DNA of 5,328 nucleotides, taken from Flavobacteriia bacterium. GTDB lineage: Bacteria > Bacteroidota > Bacteroidia > Flavobacteriales > Flavobacteriaceae. Made by a program: the position numbers and the translations under genes. This document shows, in pieces, positions 1-5,328 of the stretch. The notes beneath the pieces were generated by a model. It saw nothing but the letters and a program-made list of their open reading frames with translations, did not search any database and was not told the DNA's origin. Numbering within the stretch: the stretch's first letter is position 1; every line of letters starts with the position of its first letter. The DNA lies in assembly GCA_003973375.1 (NCBI GenBank), contig QNYL01000152.1, forward strand, positions 1 to 5,328, in the 5' to 3' direction.

Positions 1-9
1 TGAAAAGAC

Positions 10-312
10 CTAAGAGAAGAATCCTTTTATATCGGTATATGAAAAGCTATTTAAAAACCATAGAAGTCCTATAAGAAAAATTGCACTCAGCAAAAGGATC
101 AAAAGCAATCTATACCGGTTCTCCTTTCTCTGGTAAAGCATCTTTTCTCTGATCTTTTCCAGCTCCTCAGGAGTTGCTTTCTTTTTAAAGAATGATCCTT
201 TCCTTTGTTTTTTTGAATACAATCCACCACGGTCAAAATACGATTTCCTTTTTGACCGGGAATTGTTTTTCATTGATGTGATCATGGATTGTACCGAACC
301 TCCAAAACTCAT
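10..312 (-). CDS. Small basic single-pass membrane protein, function unknown
   Basis: I cannot assign a function. The 100-residue product starts with an uncharged MSFGGSVQSMITSMKNN segment, continues with a strongly basic stretch (about residues 18-45, many Lys and Arg), then a charged, probably helical stretch (48-66), and ends with one hydrophobic helix at about residues 69-89 followed by a short tail. The positive charges before the helix suggest that the N-terminal part stays in the cytoplasm. From memory, flavobacterial proteins with this MSFGGSVQ-type start are common and are sometimes labelled 'riboflavin synthase subunit beta'; nothing of a lumazine synthase fold is visible here and I would not carry that name over. 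The ATG lies three bases after the stop of the TraB/GumN-like gene, so the two are very probably cotranscribed and translationally coupled. No Shine-Dalgarno sequence is visible. The stop is TAG, nine bases from the window edge. Confidence 0.8.
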   Translation of the reverse strand: MSFGGSVQSMITSMKNNSRSKRKSYFDRGGLYSKKQRKGSFFKKKATPEELEKIREKMLYQRKENRYRLLLILLLSAIFLIGLLWFLNSFSYTDIKGFFS

Positions 313-315
313 ATT

Positions 316-1197
316 TTAAGGAATTTTATATTTAATCTGTTTTTTGTCTAATTGTACCGGCTCAACAACGAATCCGGATTTTTTTAGTTGTTGAATCAAA
401 CCGCAGTCTTTATACAAATGAAATAGACCAACAGCAATAAAACAATTGTTGTTCCTGATCAGATCCGGCAGAATTCTCATCCAGATATCATTTCTTTCTT
501 TGATCAGAATATTATCACTGCATTTTTGATCAAATTGATAATCAAGATCAAATTTACTGTATTTTTCGGCAAGATCACAATTTCTCAGATCTGGTTTTTC
601 ACTGCTGATCTGATCGAGCAAATAACTGATCCTTCTTTTTTTATCTTTCCAGGCAGGAAATTTATTTTCTCTTTCAATAAATCTCAACTGCTGTTTGCCT
701 GTTTCCAGCCCAACCCTTCTTAAATTTTTCTCCTCTGCCAGATGTTGCAGATATTTATCAAAATGATCCCATTTGTCCCCTTTTTTTACGGTGCCACATT
801 TTGATCTGGCAAAGATCTGTTCCAGTTTCCATCTCAATTCAACAGGTTTTAATTTATAAATATCAACTTTCCAGTCCTTCGAAATTTCAACGAGCTTTTC
901 AAAATCCTTCTTTTTTAATTTTTTAGTGATCCAGTCAGAGGGTTCCCTTGCATTGATCATATTTCTGATATGGTCAACTTTATCAACCGACTCGAAAACC
1001 GCCAGTTCTGATGCAGATAAAGTTTTTTCAATCTCAGGTATAGAATCGACAAATGAATTGCCAAACAGATGAAATGTACCAACCAAATAAGAGGTTTTAT
1101 GATGAATGCCATCTATGATCTTCCACAAGATCGTATGCTGACCTGTGGAGATCTGTGAAGAGATCAGCAGGAAAAAGAAAAGTATTGTTTTTTTCAA
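316..1197 (-). CDS. Secreted TraB/GumN-family protein (TTG start)
   Basis: The 293-residue product matches the TraB/GumN (PF01963) pattern. It has an N-terminal signal peptide (Lys-Lys, then hydrophobic residues 4-13, probable cleavage near residues 17-20), a first motif LVGTFHLFG with G40 and H43, a conserved acidic strand at AVFES (E69), GLETG at 163-167, an ERNDIWM helix at 234-240, and the closing motif AVGLFHLYKDCGLI (G257, H260). The paired GxxH motifs are the family hallmark and have been proposed to form a metal-dependent hydrolase or protease site, as in the related Tiki proteins; activity here is inference. Export points to the periplasm or cell surface. The start codon is TTG: an in-frame TAA lies two codons upstream and the first in-frame ATG (residue 80) would remove the signal peptide and the first GxxH motif. 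It is 87 bases behind the MEMO-family gene and three bases ahead of the small membrane protein gene. Confidence 0.85.
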   Translation of the reverse strand: MKKTILFFFLLISSQISTGQHTILWKIIDGIHHKTSYLVGTFHLFGNSFVDSIPEIEKTLSASELAVFESVDKVDHIRNMINAREPSDWITKKLKKKDFEKLVEISKDWKVDIYKLKPVELRWKLEQIFARSKCGTVKKGDKWDHFDKYLQHLAEEKNLRRVGLETGKQQLRFIERENKFPAWKDKKRRISYLLDQISSEKPDLRNCDLAEKYSKFDLDYQFDQKCSDNILIKERNDIWMRILPDLIRNNNCFIAVGLFHLYKDCGLIQQLKKSGFVVEPVQLDKKQIKYKIP

Positions 1198-1284
1198 AAT
1201 TTAACCCGGTTGAATCAGTTTAATTTGATCTTTTTATTGATTCTTACAAGATAATGAAATTTTTCTTTTAAGCCTTGTGCTGTT

Positions 1285-2373
1285 TTATTGATACCCTATC
1301 CCGGCATAGGAAACCCAGTGACTATGTGTTGCGGGTGCTGTTGTACCCATACCGAGATCTTTAACTTCTATATGATCTCCGGGATAACTGCTTCTGTACC
1401 CTAAAAAGGTACCGGTTAAAGGCTGTTCATCGATCAGGATGTTGAGTTTATTGGCGAAAAGTAAACCAAATGGCACCGAATATCTTCCACACCAGGTCCA
1501 TCGGTACTTTTTAAAATTATTTGTATCGACCGTATAAGTATTAAATTTTTTGATCTTCTCATCAGTGATCTTTCCTTTTAAGCATTCCTCAATGATTTTC
1601 AGATCTTTTTGTTTTGCCTTTGCAATACCGGTGCTATCCACACCAAAAGGAGCCAGATCAGATCCACCCCATTCCGTATTCCCATAATGAATCGCATCAT
1701 TTGAAATGACCACAGCCAGATCTTCTCCATATTTTAAATTCTTCTCTTTCATTATTTTATACACTGCGGCAGCTAACTGACCAGCATAAGCATCCATTTT
1801 CTCATAGGTCATATACGGCACTAAAACAGGGATGATCTCAAGATCTTTGATATTTCTTTTTAAAAAAGGATTGATCGCCTCGAGCGAATGTTCCAGCTGC
1901 ATCATACTGTCGTGAACAATAAAAATATCTTTAGGCAATTGTTTTAACAATTCATCCCTTATGGGGGAAACCGGAATCACATCATCATTACATTTCCACA
2001 AATCAAAACTTCCAAATACCAGTTTATTCTCCAGATCGAATTTACGGGCTTTATGTGCTACACCGATCAGGATAATTGTTTTGGCTTTGATTCCGGAAAG
2101 TGTTTTACTGTAGAGCCCTGCCGCGTAAGCATAGTCGTCATGCGGACAAATAGCTGCTTTAAACACCTTTTTGGAAGGTTTTTTATCTTCGGGATCTATC
2201 CTTTGGATGATACTGTCGAATTGCCGGTTGTATTGGGTAAATCCAACGGTATCTACAAGATGCCGGGTGTTCATTTTCTCTATCTTAATCTTCTGATCTG
2301 TACAGGAAAAAAGAAAAATTGTTCCAAAAAAAAGACGGATATACGTTGTAAAAGAAATTCTTTTCATGATCAT
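1285..2373 (-). CDS. Predicted lipoprotein of the MEMO / AmmeMemoRadiSam system protein B family
   Basis: The 362-residue product aligns by motif with the MEMO family (PF01875), which shares its fold with class III extradiol dioxygenases (LigB). Visible motifs are PHDDY at 77-81 (H78), IGVAHKA at 103-109 (H107), EHSLE at 161-165 (H162), SNDAIHYG at 224-231 (D226, H229) and WCGRYSVPFGLLFAN at 294-308 (C295). By eye, H78, H107, D226, H229 and C295 correspond to human MEMO1 H49, H81, D189, H192 and C244, so the metal site looks intact. The N-terminus is unlike cytoplasmic MEMO proteins: KR, a hydrophobic stretch (about 10-22) and the lipobox LFSC with Cys24, indicating a lipoprotein outside the cytoplasmic membrane. 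A second ATG six bases inside (2365-2367) gives MKRISF and lies about eight bases after an AGG, so it may be the true start. No AMMECR1 or radical SAM partner is in the window. Substrate unknown. Confidence 0.85.
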   Translation of the reverse strand: MIMKRISFTTYIRLFFGTIFLFSCTDQKIKIEKMNTRHLVDTVGFTQYNRQFDSIIQRIDPEDKKPSKKVFKAAICPHDDYAYAAGLYSKTLSGIKAKTIILIGVAHKARKFDLENKLVFGSFDLWKCNDDVIPVSPIRDELLKQLPKDIFIVHDSMMQLEHSLEAINPFLKRNIKDLEIIPVLVPYMTYEKMDAYAGQLAAAVYKIMKEKNLKYGEDLAVVISNDAIHYGNTEWGGSDLAPFGVDSTGIAKAKQKDLKIIEECLKGKITDEKIKKFNTYTVDTNNFKKYRWTWCGRYSVPFGLLFANKLNILIDEQPLTGTFLGYRSSYPGDHIEVKDLGMGTTAPATHSHWVSYAGIGYQ

Positions 2374-2393
2374 AACCTGGATAATTCACAAAT

Positions 2394-2426
2394 TTTGAGT
2401 ATGCAGATACAAGGCGTCTAACTTTG
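2394..2426 (+). promoter_or_regulatory. Candidate Bacteroidota-type promoter on the plus strand
   Basis: TTTG at 2394-2397, a 21-base spacer and TAACTTTG at 2419-2426 match the Bacteroidota -33/-7 consensus (TTTG ... TAnnTTTG; reported spacers in Flavobacterium are about 17-23). It would start transcription near 2433, pointing away from the MEMO-family gene and toward the 3' end of argH. No plus-strand gene follows, so it would make a noncoding or antisense RNA, or it may be a by-product of the palindrome it belongs to. Confidence 0.35.
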
Positions 2427-2447
2427 CAGATATACTATTGTATCTCA

Positions 2448-2480
2448 AAAAGTTAGCAACGTAGTAGATGCTTGCTCAAA
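2448..2480 (-). promoter_or_regulatory. Candidate promoter of the MEMO-family gene
   Basis: Read on the minus strand, TTTG (2480-2477), a 21-base spacer and TAACTTTT (2455-2448) match the -33/-7 consensus with one mismatch, G to T, in the last position. Transcription from it would give a leader of about 70 bases before the ATG at 2373. It is the mirror image of the plus-strand candidate within the same palindrome, so the two would fire toward each other. Confidence 0.35.
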
Positions 2481-2491
2481 ATTTAAACAAC

Positions 2492-2507
2492 AGCCCAAAT
2501 TCGGGCT
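2492..2507 (-). terminator. Possible weak terminator hairpin behind argH
   Basis: A 5-bp GC-rich stem, AGCCC / GGGCT with a six-base loop, lies about 135 bases after the argH stop. On the minus strand it is followed by GTTGTTTAAATTTT, an interrupted T-rich tract. The position between argH and the start of the MEMO-family leader suits an intrinsic terminator, but the stem is short and the T tract is broken. Confidence 0.35.
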
Positions 2508-2517
2508 AAAATAAATT

Positions 2518-2529
2518 TGAAAATTTTCA
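2518..2529. repeat. Perfect 12-bp palindrome
   Basis: TGAAAATTTTCA is perfectly self-complementary, 11 bases from the AGCCC/GGGCT hairpin. It could be an operator or part of a larger structured element; in sequence this AT-rich chance occurrence is also possible. Confidence 0.4.
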
Positions 2530-2539
2530 TCATAAAATA

Positions 2540-2549
2540 TTGATATCAA
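2540..2549. repeat. Perfect 10-bp palindrome
   Basis: TTGATATCAA is perfectly self-complementary and lies 10 bases beyond TGAAAATTTTCA. It is recorded because it adds to the cluster of dyads in this interval; alone it carries little weight. Confidence 0.35.
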
Positions 2550-2640
2550 GTAAATTGGCGCAAAAACATTAGCTTAGCGGTGAATTTTTCGGGTTAAATC
2601 TATTCCATACAGAAATTAATTTTACTAAGATACCAAAAAC

Positions 2641-3921
2641 TTAAAATGCCTTATCCATTTTCTTTACAATTTCTTTTAGGGCCAGATTCCCCACACTTCC
2701 CAAATGGGTGTGTTTTACCTCCTTTTGAGGCTCAAAATCGCCCTGAGCGATCTTCTTTCCCACGATCTTATATGCATCCCTGAAAGGAGTTCCCTTTTGA
2801 ACGAGCTCGTTTACTTCTTCCACAGTAAACAGGTAATCGTATTTCGGATCGTCTAAAATATGCTCGTTGACACGGATATTTTGTAAGGAATAGGTAAACA
2901 TTTCCAGACTTGCCTTAAGATTTTGAATGGCCGGGATCAGTCCCTCTTTTAACAGTTGCAGATCACGGTGGTAGCCACTGGGCAGATTATTGGTGATCAA
3001 AGTGAGCTCATAAGGCAAGGCCTGAATTTTATTGCATTTACCACGGATCAGTTCGAAAACATCGGGATTCTTTTTATGCGGCATGATACTCGAACCTGTA
3101 GTGAGCTCATCCGGAAAGGAAACAAATCCAAAATTCTGACTCATATACAAACAGATGTCATAGGCAAATTTTGACAAGGTTCCGGCTACAGAACTCATGG
3201 CAAAAGCAACTGATTTTTCAGCTTTCCCTCGGCTCATCTGTGCAGCGACAGAATTGTATTTCAGAGTTTCAAATTCCAGACTTACAGTTGTGTCTTCCCG
3301 GTCTATCGGGAAAGAACTGCCATATCCGGCAGCTGAACCGAGCGGATTCTGATCCACAACTTTATAGGCGGCATTGATAAAATACACATCATCGATCAGG
3401 CTCTCAGCATAGGCCGAAAACCACATTCCAAAAGAAGAAGGCATAGCCACCTGAAAATGGGTATAACCGGGTAAAAGTACCTTTTTATATTTTTTGGAAA
3501 GTTCGATAAGCAGATCAAAAAAATCTTTGGTAAGTTTTTTCAGTTCTTGCAGCTCGTCTTTTAAATACAAATGAACATCCACCAAAACCTGATCGTTTCT
3601 CGAACGTGCGGTATGGATCTTTTTACCGGTGTCTCCCAGTTTTTCGGTAAGCATAAATTCCACCTTCGAATGAACATCCTCAAAAGAATCCTCAATGCTA
3701 AACTCACCTTTTTTTATGCTTTCCAGGATCTTATGGATCTCCTGTTCTACAGCTGTAAATTCTTCCTTACTCAGCAAACCGATCTTTTGCAGCATACGCG
3801 CATGTGCCAACGATCCGATTACATCGTATTTTGCCAGAACCAGATCGAGTTCCCGGTCGTTCCCCACCGTAAAAATGTCTATTTTTTTATCTGTACTAAA
3901 GCCTTTATCCCAGAGTTTCAT
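2641..3921 (-). CDS. argH: Argininosuccinate lyase
   Basis: This enzyme splits argininosuccinate into arginine and fumarate in the last step of arginine synthesis and acts as a cytoplasmic homotetramer of the fumarase/aspartase superfamily. The signature loop GSSIMPHKKNPD (276-287), carrying the catalytic serine, is complete. Also present are HTARSRNDQ (103-111), the GYTHFQVAMP segment with T154 and H155 of the second conserved region, and NPLGSAAGYG (192-201). Length is 426 residues, shorter than the roughly 460 of the E. coli enzyme; I recall this as usual for Bacteroidota ArgH, and all catalytic segments are present. The ATG follows an A-rich leader with no Shine-Dalgarno sequence. The mrr stop is only 20 bases upstream, and no -33/-7 promoter is visible in the gap or the adjoining 3' end of mrr, so readthrough from mrr is plausible. 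No other arginine gene is in the window. GC content is clearly higher than in mrr. Confidence 0.96.
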   Translation of the reverse strand: MKLWDKGFSTDKKIDIFTVGNDRELDLVLAKYDVIGSLAHARMLQKIGLLSKEEFTAVEQEIHKILESIKKGEFSIEDSFEDVHSKVEFMLTEKLGDTGKKIHTARSRNDQVLVDVHLYLKDELQELKKLTKDFFDLLIELSKKYKKVLLPGYTHFQVAMPSSFGMWFSAYAESLIDDVYFINAAYKVVDQNPLGSAAGYGSSFPIDREDTTVSLEFETLKYNSVAAQMSRGKAEKSVAFAMSSVAGTLSKFAYDICLYMSQNFGFVSFPDELTTGSSIMPHKKNPDVFELIRGKCNKIQALPYELTLITNNLPSGYHRDLQLLKEGLIPAIQNLKASLEMFTYSLQNIRVNEHILDDPKYDYLFTVEEVNELVQKGTPFRDAYKIVGKKIAQGDFEPQKEVKHTHLGSVGNLALKEIVKKMDKAF

Positions 3922-3941
3922 ATTTTATTGTTTTGTTTGTT

Positions 3942-4862
3942 TTAGTTTTTATCTTCTTGCATCACATCCCAAAAGTCACTATCCAGTTTCTTTAACTCTA
4001 TAGTCCTTTCTGTTTGAACCCCTAAATTATGTTCATACATGTATTCAGCTAATTTATCACCATTAATTAAGACTATCTTAGTAGACGAATTTAAACTTTC
4101 AGTATATTCATATGCACCTTTTGTGAAATCAGATGTTGTTATAAACACCCCTTTATCTGACTGAGCTACTGCCAAAGCTCCTACAAATTTCTGTATATCC
4201 TCTCTTGGAACATTATTCTCTCTAGCATATCTTTTGGCTTGAATATGTATTCTTCCGAAACCTAAAATATCTTCTTTTATTATCCCATCTATTCCTTTAT
4301 CATTTACATATTGAGTTACAGTTCCAGAGTTTTTAATTTCACCTCCATAACCCATCTTCTGTAATAATTTAACTACAAGTTTCTCAAATTCCCTAGGACT
4401 TTTAGATAAAATAGTATCTATTATTTCTCTAAATACTGATTCTTTAATTCCCTGAAATGATGTGAATAATGCTTCTTCAGGTGTTAAATCACTTGTTACC
4501 TGAATAATTTTCTTATCTGTTTTCTTTCTTTTGGCTGACTCTCTATTTTCAATTTTACTTTTTATAAAGCTTAGAATTTTTTCAGGAGTTTTTAATATTT
4601 CTATACCTTTTTCATTAATTTGAAAAACACCTCGTTTCGGTTTGAAAACCAAACCTGCCATATTCAGGTAACTTAAAGCCCAATTAATCCTATCATAAAA
4701 AATTGGCTTGTTCCCAGAATCATACATTTGATTTAATTCCTCTTCTGTTAAATTAAACTTTCTTGCTAAAGGTTTTTCTAATTCTTTAGGTCTCCAAAGA
4801 TTACCATCACTTAATAATTCTAATGCGGGTAATTGTATTTCATCATATCTTGGTATAGCCAT
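3942..4862 (-). CDS. mrr: Mrr-type restriction endonuclease (type IV, solitary)
   Basis: The 306-residue product has about the length of E. coli Mrr and the same two-part layout. Residues 1-90 form a winged-helix-like N-terminal domain (Mrr_N type; ELLSDGNLWRPKEL, then YDRINWALSYLNMAGL and a KRGVFQINEKG turn). After a charged linker (about 100-125), residues 155-255 are the Mrr catalytic domain of the PD-(D/E)XK superfamily: FEKLVVKLLQKMGYGG (E160), GIDGII (D192) and IHIQAKRYA with the Q208-A209-K210 triad member, then GVFITTSDFTKGA. Mrr enzymes cut DNA carrying foreign methylation and need no partner methylase; none is visible here. The ATG is fixed by an in-frame stop three codons upstream. 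Base composition (about 28% GC on sampled lines) and the complete absence of GATC set the gene apart from argH, suggesting horizontal transfer. It lies between parE and argH and has no specificity evidence. Confidence 0.92.
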   Translation of the reverse strand: MAIPRYDEIQLPALELLSDGNLWRPKELEKPLARKFNLTEEELNQMYDSGNKPIFYDRINWALSYLNMAGLVFKPKRGVFQINEKGIEILKTPEKILSFIKSKIENRESAKRKKTDKKIIQVTSDLTPEEALFTSFQGIKESVFREIIDTILSKSPREFEKLVVKLLQKMGYGGEIKNSGTVTQYVNDKGIDGIIKEDILGFGRIHIQAKRYARENNVPREDIQKFVGALAVAQSDKGVFITTSDFTKGAYEYTESLNSSTKIVLINGDKLAEYMYEHNLGVQTERTIELKKLDSDFWDVMQEDKN

Positions 4863-4965
4863 ATTATTTTATCTTTATATAACGATCTCCTTTTAAATCA
4901 AATTAAAAATTTCATTTACAGACACAGAATTAGCCTTGAAATCTTTTAGATTAAAAAGTGTATTC

Positions 4966-5265
4966 TTATTCTAATATTCTAGTTTTTAAATCCATCCTTC
5001 CATGCAATATTCTTGTTATCTCAACCCGGGATTCTCCAATTTTTCTATAGAAGATTATATGCCGATTTATTCTTTTTCCCAGCAAATCGGGTTGAATATC
5101 AATATATTTTCTTCCCAGATCCGGATTCTTTGCAATTTCCTTACAATTTGAAATTAACATTTTATAATAATGATCAGCCTGTTGTTCCGACCAGTGTTCA
5201 CAGGTATAATTCCAAATGTTGGTTAGATCCTCAACAGCCTTATTGGTTAGGATGTATTTAAGCAT
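4966..5265 (-). CDS. parE: RelE/ParE-family toxin, ParE type
   Basis: The 99-residue product fits the ParE family throughout: an opening strand (LKYILTNKAVEDL), the helix IWNYTCEHWSEQQADHYYKMLISNCKEIA (split by the usual Trp-Ser-Glu turn, about 17-45), NPDLGRKY (47-54), a basic strand pair with HIIFYRK (69-75), and the closing VEITRILHGRMDL (81-93). ParE toxins typically poison DNA gyrase and are held inactive by ParD; the target of this one is not tested by sequence. Its ATG comes one base after the TAG stop of the upstream antitoxin frame (TAGAATG), the coupling expected of a toxin-antitoxin operon. The gene looks full length and undamaged. GC is low (about 28-35% on sampled lines) but, unlike mrr, it has three GATC sites. 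A 103-base gap separates it from mrr. Confidence 0.92.
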   Translation of the reverse strand: MLKYILTNKAVEDLTNIWNYTCEHWSEQQADHYYKMLISNCKEIAKNPDLGRKYIDIQPDLLGKRINRHIIFYRKIGESRVEITRILHGRMDLKTRILE

Positions 5266-5266
5266 T

Positions 5267-5328
5267 CTAAAGCTTTTTTGCTTTTAATGATTCAAGATGT
5301 TTTTTCGGATCAAAATCATTTGCTAATC
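5267..5328 (-). CDS. parD: ParD-type antitoxin, C-terminal end only (cut by window edge)
   Basis: Only the last 19 codons lie in the window, reading LANDFDPKKHLESLKAKKL followed by TAG. The NDFDPKKHLESLKAKK pattern is typical of the C-terminal tail of ParD-family antitoxins, the part that wraps and neutralises ParE. The stop is one base from the parE ATG, so the two are surely one operon. The DNA-binding N-terminal domain and the operon promoter, which ParD normally represses together with ParE, lie beyond the right edge. The identification rests on this short tail plus the adjacent ParE gene. Confidence 0.75.
   Translation of the reverse strand, partial: LANDFDPKKHLESLKAKKL

Larger units (their letters stand above)
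2390..2484. repeat. 95-bp imperfect palindrome between argH and the MEMO-family gene
   Basis: The two ends are perfect inverted copies of AAATTTTGAG (2390-2399 and 2475-2484). Further in, the same register, without gaps, pairs TAACTTT at 2419-2425 with its complement at 2449-2455. Between these blocks about half the positions also match, so roughly 27 of the outer 37 positions of each arm agree (hand alignment). The central 21 bases do not pair in this register but contain a small ATAC-TATT-GTAT stem. Perfect arms with a degraded middle resemble a miniature inverted-repeat element or a large transcribed hairpin; no target duplication is visible at the ends. The whole 2374-2640 interval has no GATC although the genes on both sides have many, which fits a separate origin. 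Confidence 0.5.

Noticed and set aside
10..312. Naming the small membrane protein riboflavin synthase subunit beta
   Set aside because: No lumazine synthase sequence or fold feature is visible; the product is a basic single-helix membrane protein.
526..723. Plus-strand open frame of 65 codons
   Set aside because: It lies wholly inside the well-supported TraB/GumN-like gene on the other strand and its translation shows no family motif.
1198..1284. Possible terminator or promoter between the MEMO-family and TraB/GumN-like genes
   Set aside because: Only short weak complementarities such as AATCA/TGATT are present and there is no -33/-7 match.
2053..2421. Plus-strand open frame of 122 codons overlapping the 5' end of the MEMO-family gene
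   Set aside because: It is antisense to conserved MEMO motifs and reads as a low-complexity, cysteine- and lysine-rich shadow.
2468..2509. Tiny plus-strand frame MLAQNLNNSPNSG behind the candidate plus-strand promoter
   Set aside because: Thirteen codons with no ribosome binding site; it runs through the AGCCC/GGGCT hairpin and is probably chance.
2956..4003. Several plus-strand open frames antisense to argH and the end of mrr
   Set aside because: They overlap one another in different frames and lie opposite clearly conserved ArgH residues; none has a recognisable domain.
4887..4892. AAGGAG on the minus strand upstream of mrr
   Set aside because: It is a good Shine-Dalgarno sequence, but it lies 24 bases from the mrr ATG, an in-frame stop precludes an earlier mrr start, and no other start codon is at a suitable distance.
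4899..4906. TTAATTTG on the minus strand as a -7 element for mrr
   Set aside because: One mismatch to TAnnTTTG and no TTG at the proper distance upstream; too weak to call.
5013..5261. Plus-strand open frame of 82 codons opposite parE
   Set aside because: It mirrors the conserved ParE gene and has no recognisable features.

Overview
The window is a compact stretch of a low-GC Bacteroidota chromosome, most likely of the class Flavobacteriia. This rests on the Bacteroidota look of the small coupled membrane protein and of ArgH, the A-rich leaders mostly lacking a Shine-Dalgarno sequence, and sites resembling the Bacteroidota -33/-7 promoter (TTTG / TAnnTTTG). Every convincing gene lies on the minus strand, so in the direction of transcription the order is parD (cut by the window edge), parE, mrr, argH, a lipoprotein of the MEMO family, a TraB/GumN-like protein, and a small membrane protein. 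No tRNA, rRNA, CRISPR array or transposase is visible.

Right part (3942-5328): an AT-rich patch with the last 19 residues of a ParD-type antitoxin, a complete ParE-family toxin starting one base after it, and a complete solitary Mrr-type restriction endonuclease. Hand counts on sampled 60-base lines give about 27-28% GC in mrr against about 42-47% in argH, and mrr has no GATC tetramer while the genes to its left are crowded with them. I read the Mrr gene, and perhaps the whole patch, as acquired accessory DNA. ParDE and Mrr are both known defence or stabilisation families; nothing here shows they work as one unit.

Middle (2374-3921): argH, the last enzyme of arginine synthesis, sits 20 bases behind mrr with no clear promoter of its own in that gap, so it may be transcribed through mrr. 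Behind argH is a 267-base gene-free interval that is unusually rich in dyads: a possible terminator hairpin, two perfect palindromes, and a 95-base imperfect palindrome whose two arms each carry a promoter-like TTTG-N21-TAACTTT motif facing the other. This looks like a dispersed repeat or a regulatory element rather than plain spacer.

Left part (10-2373): three genes in one direction. The first encodes a predicted lipoprotein of the MEMO/AmmeMemoRadiSam-B superfamily that keeps all five expected metal-site residues. After 87 bases comes a secreted TraB/GumN-family protein that must start at TTG, and three bases later a 100-residue basic protein with one membrane helix. The last two are probably translationally coupled. 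The 103-base gap between parE and mrr (4863-4965) and the 87-base gap at 1198-1284 hold only AT-rich sequence with weak short stems.

I do not see a clear new multi-gene system. The most promising items are the palindromic interval at 2390-2549, the GATC contrast between mrr and its neighbours, and the exported MEMO homologue with a PHDDY metal motif.
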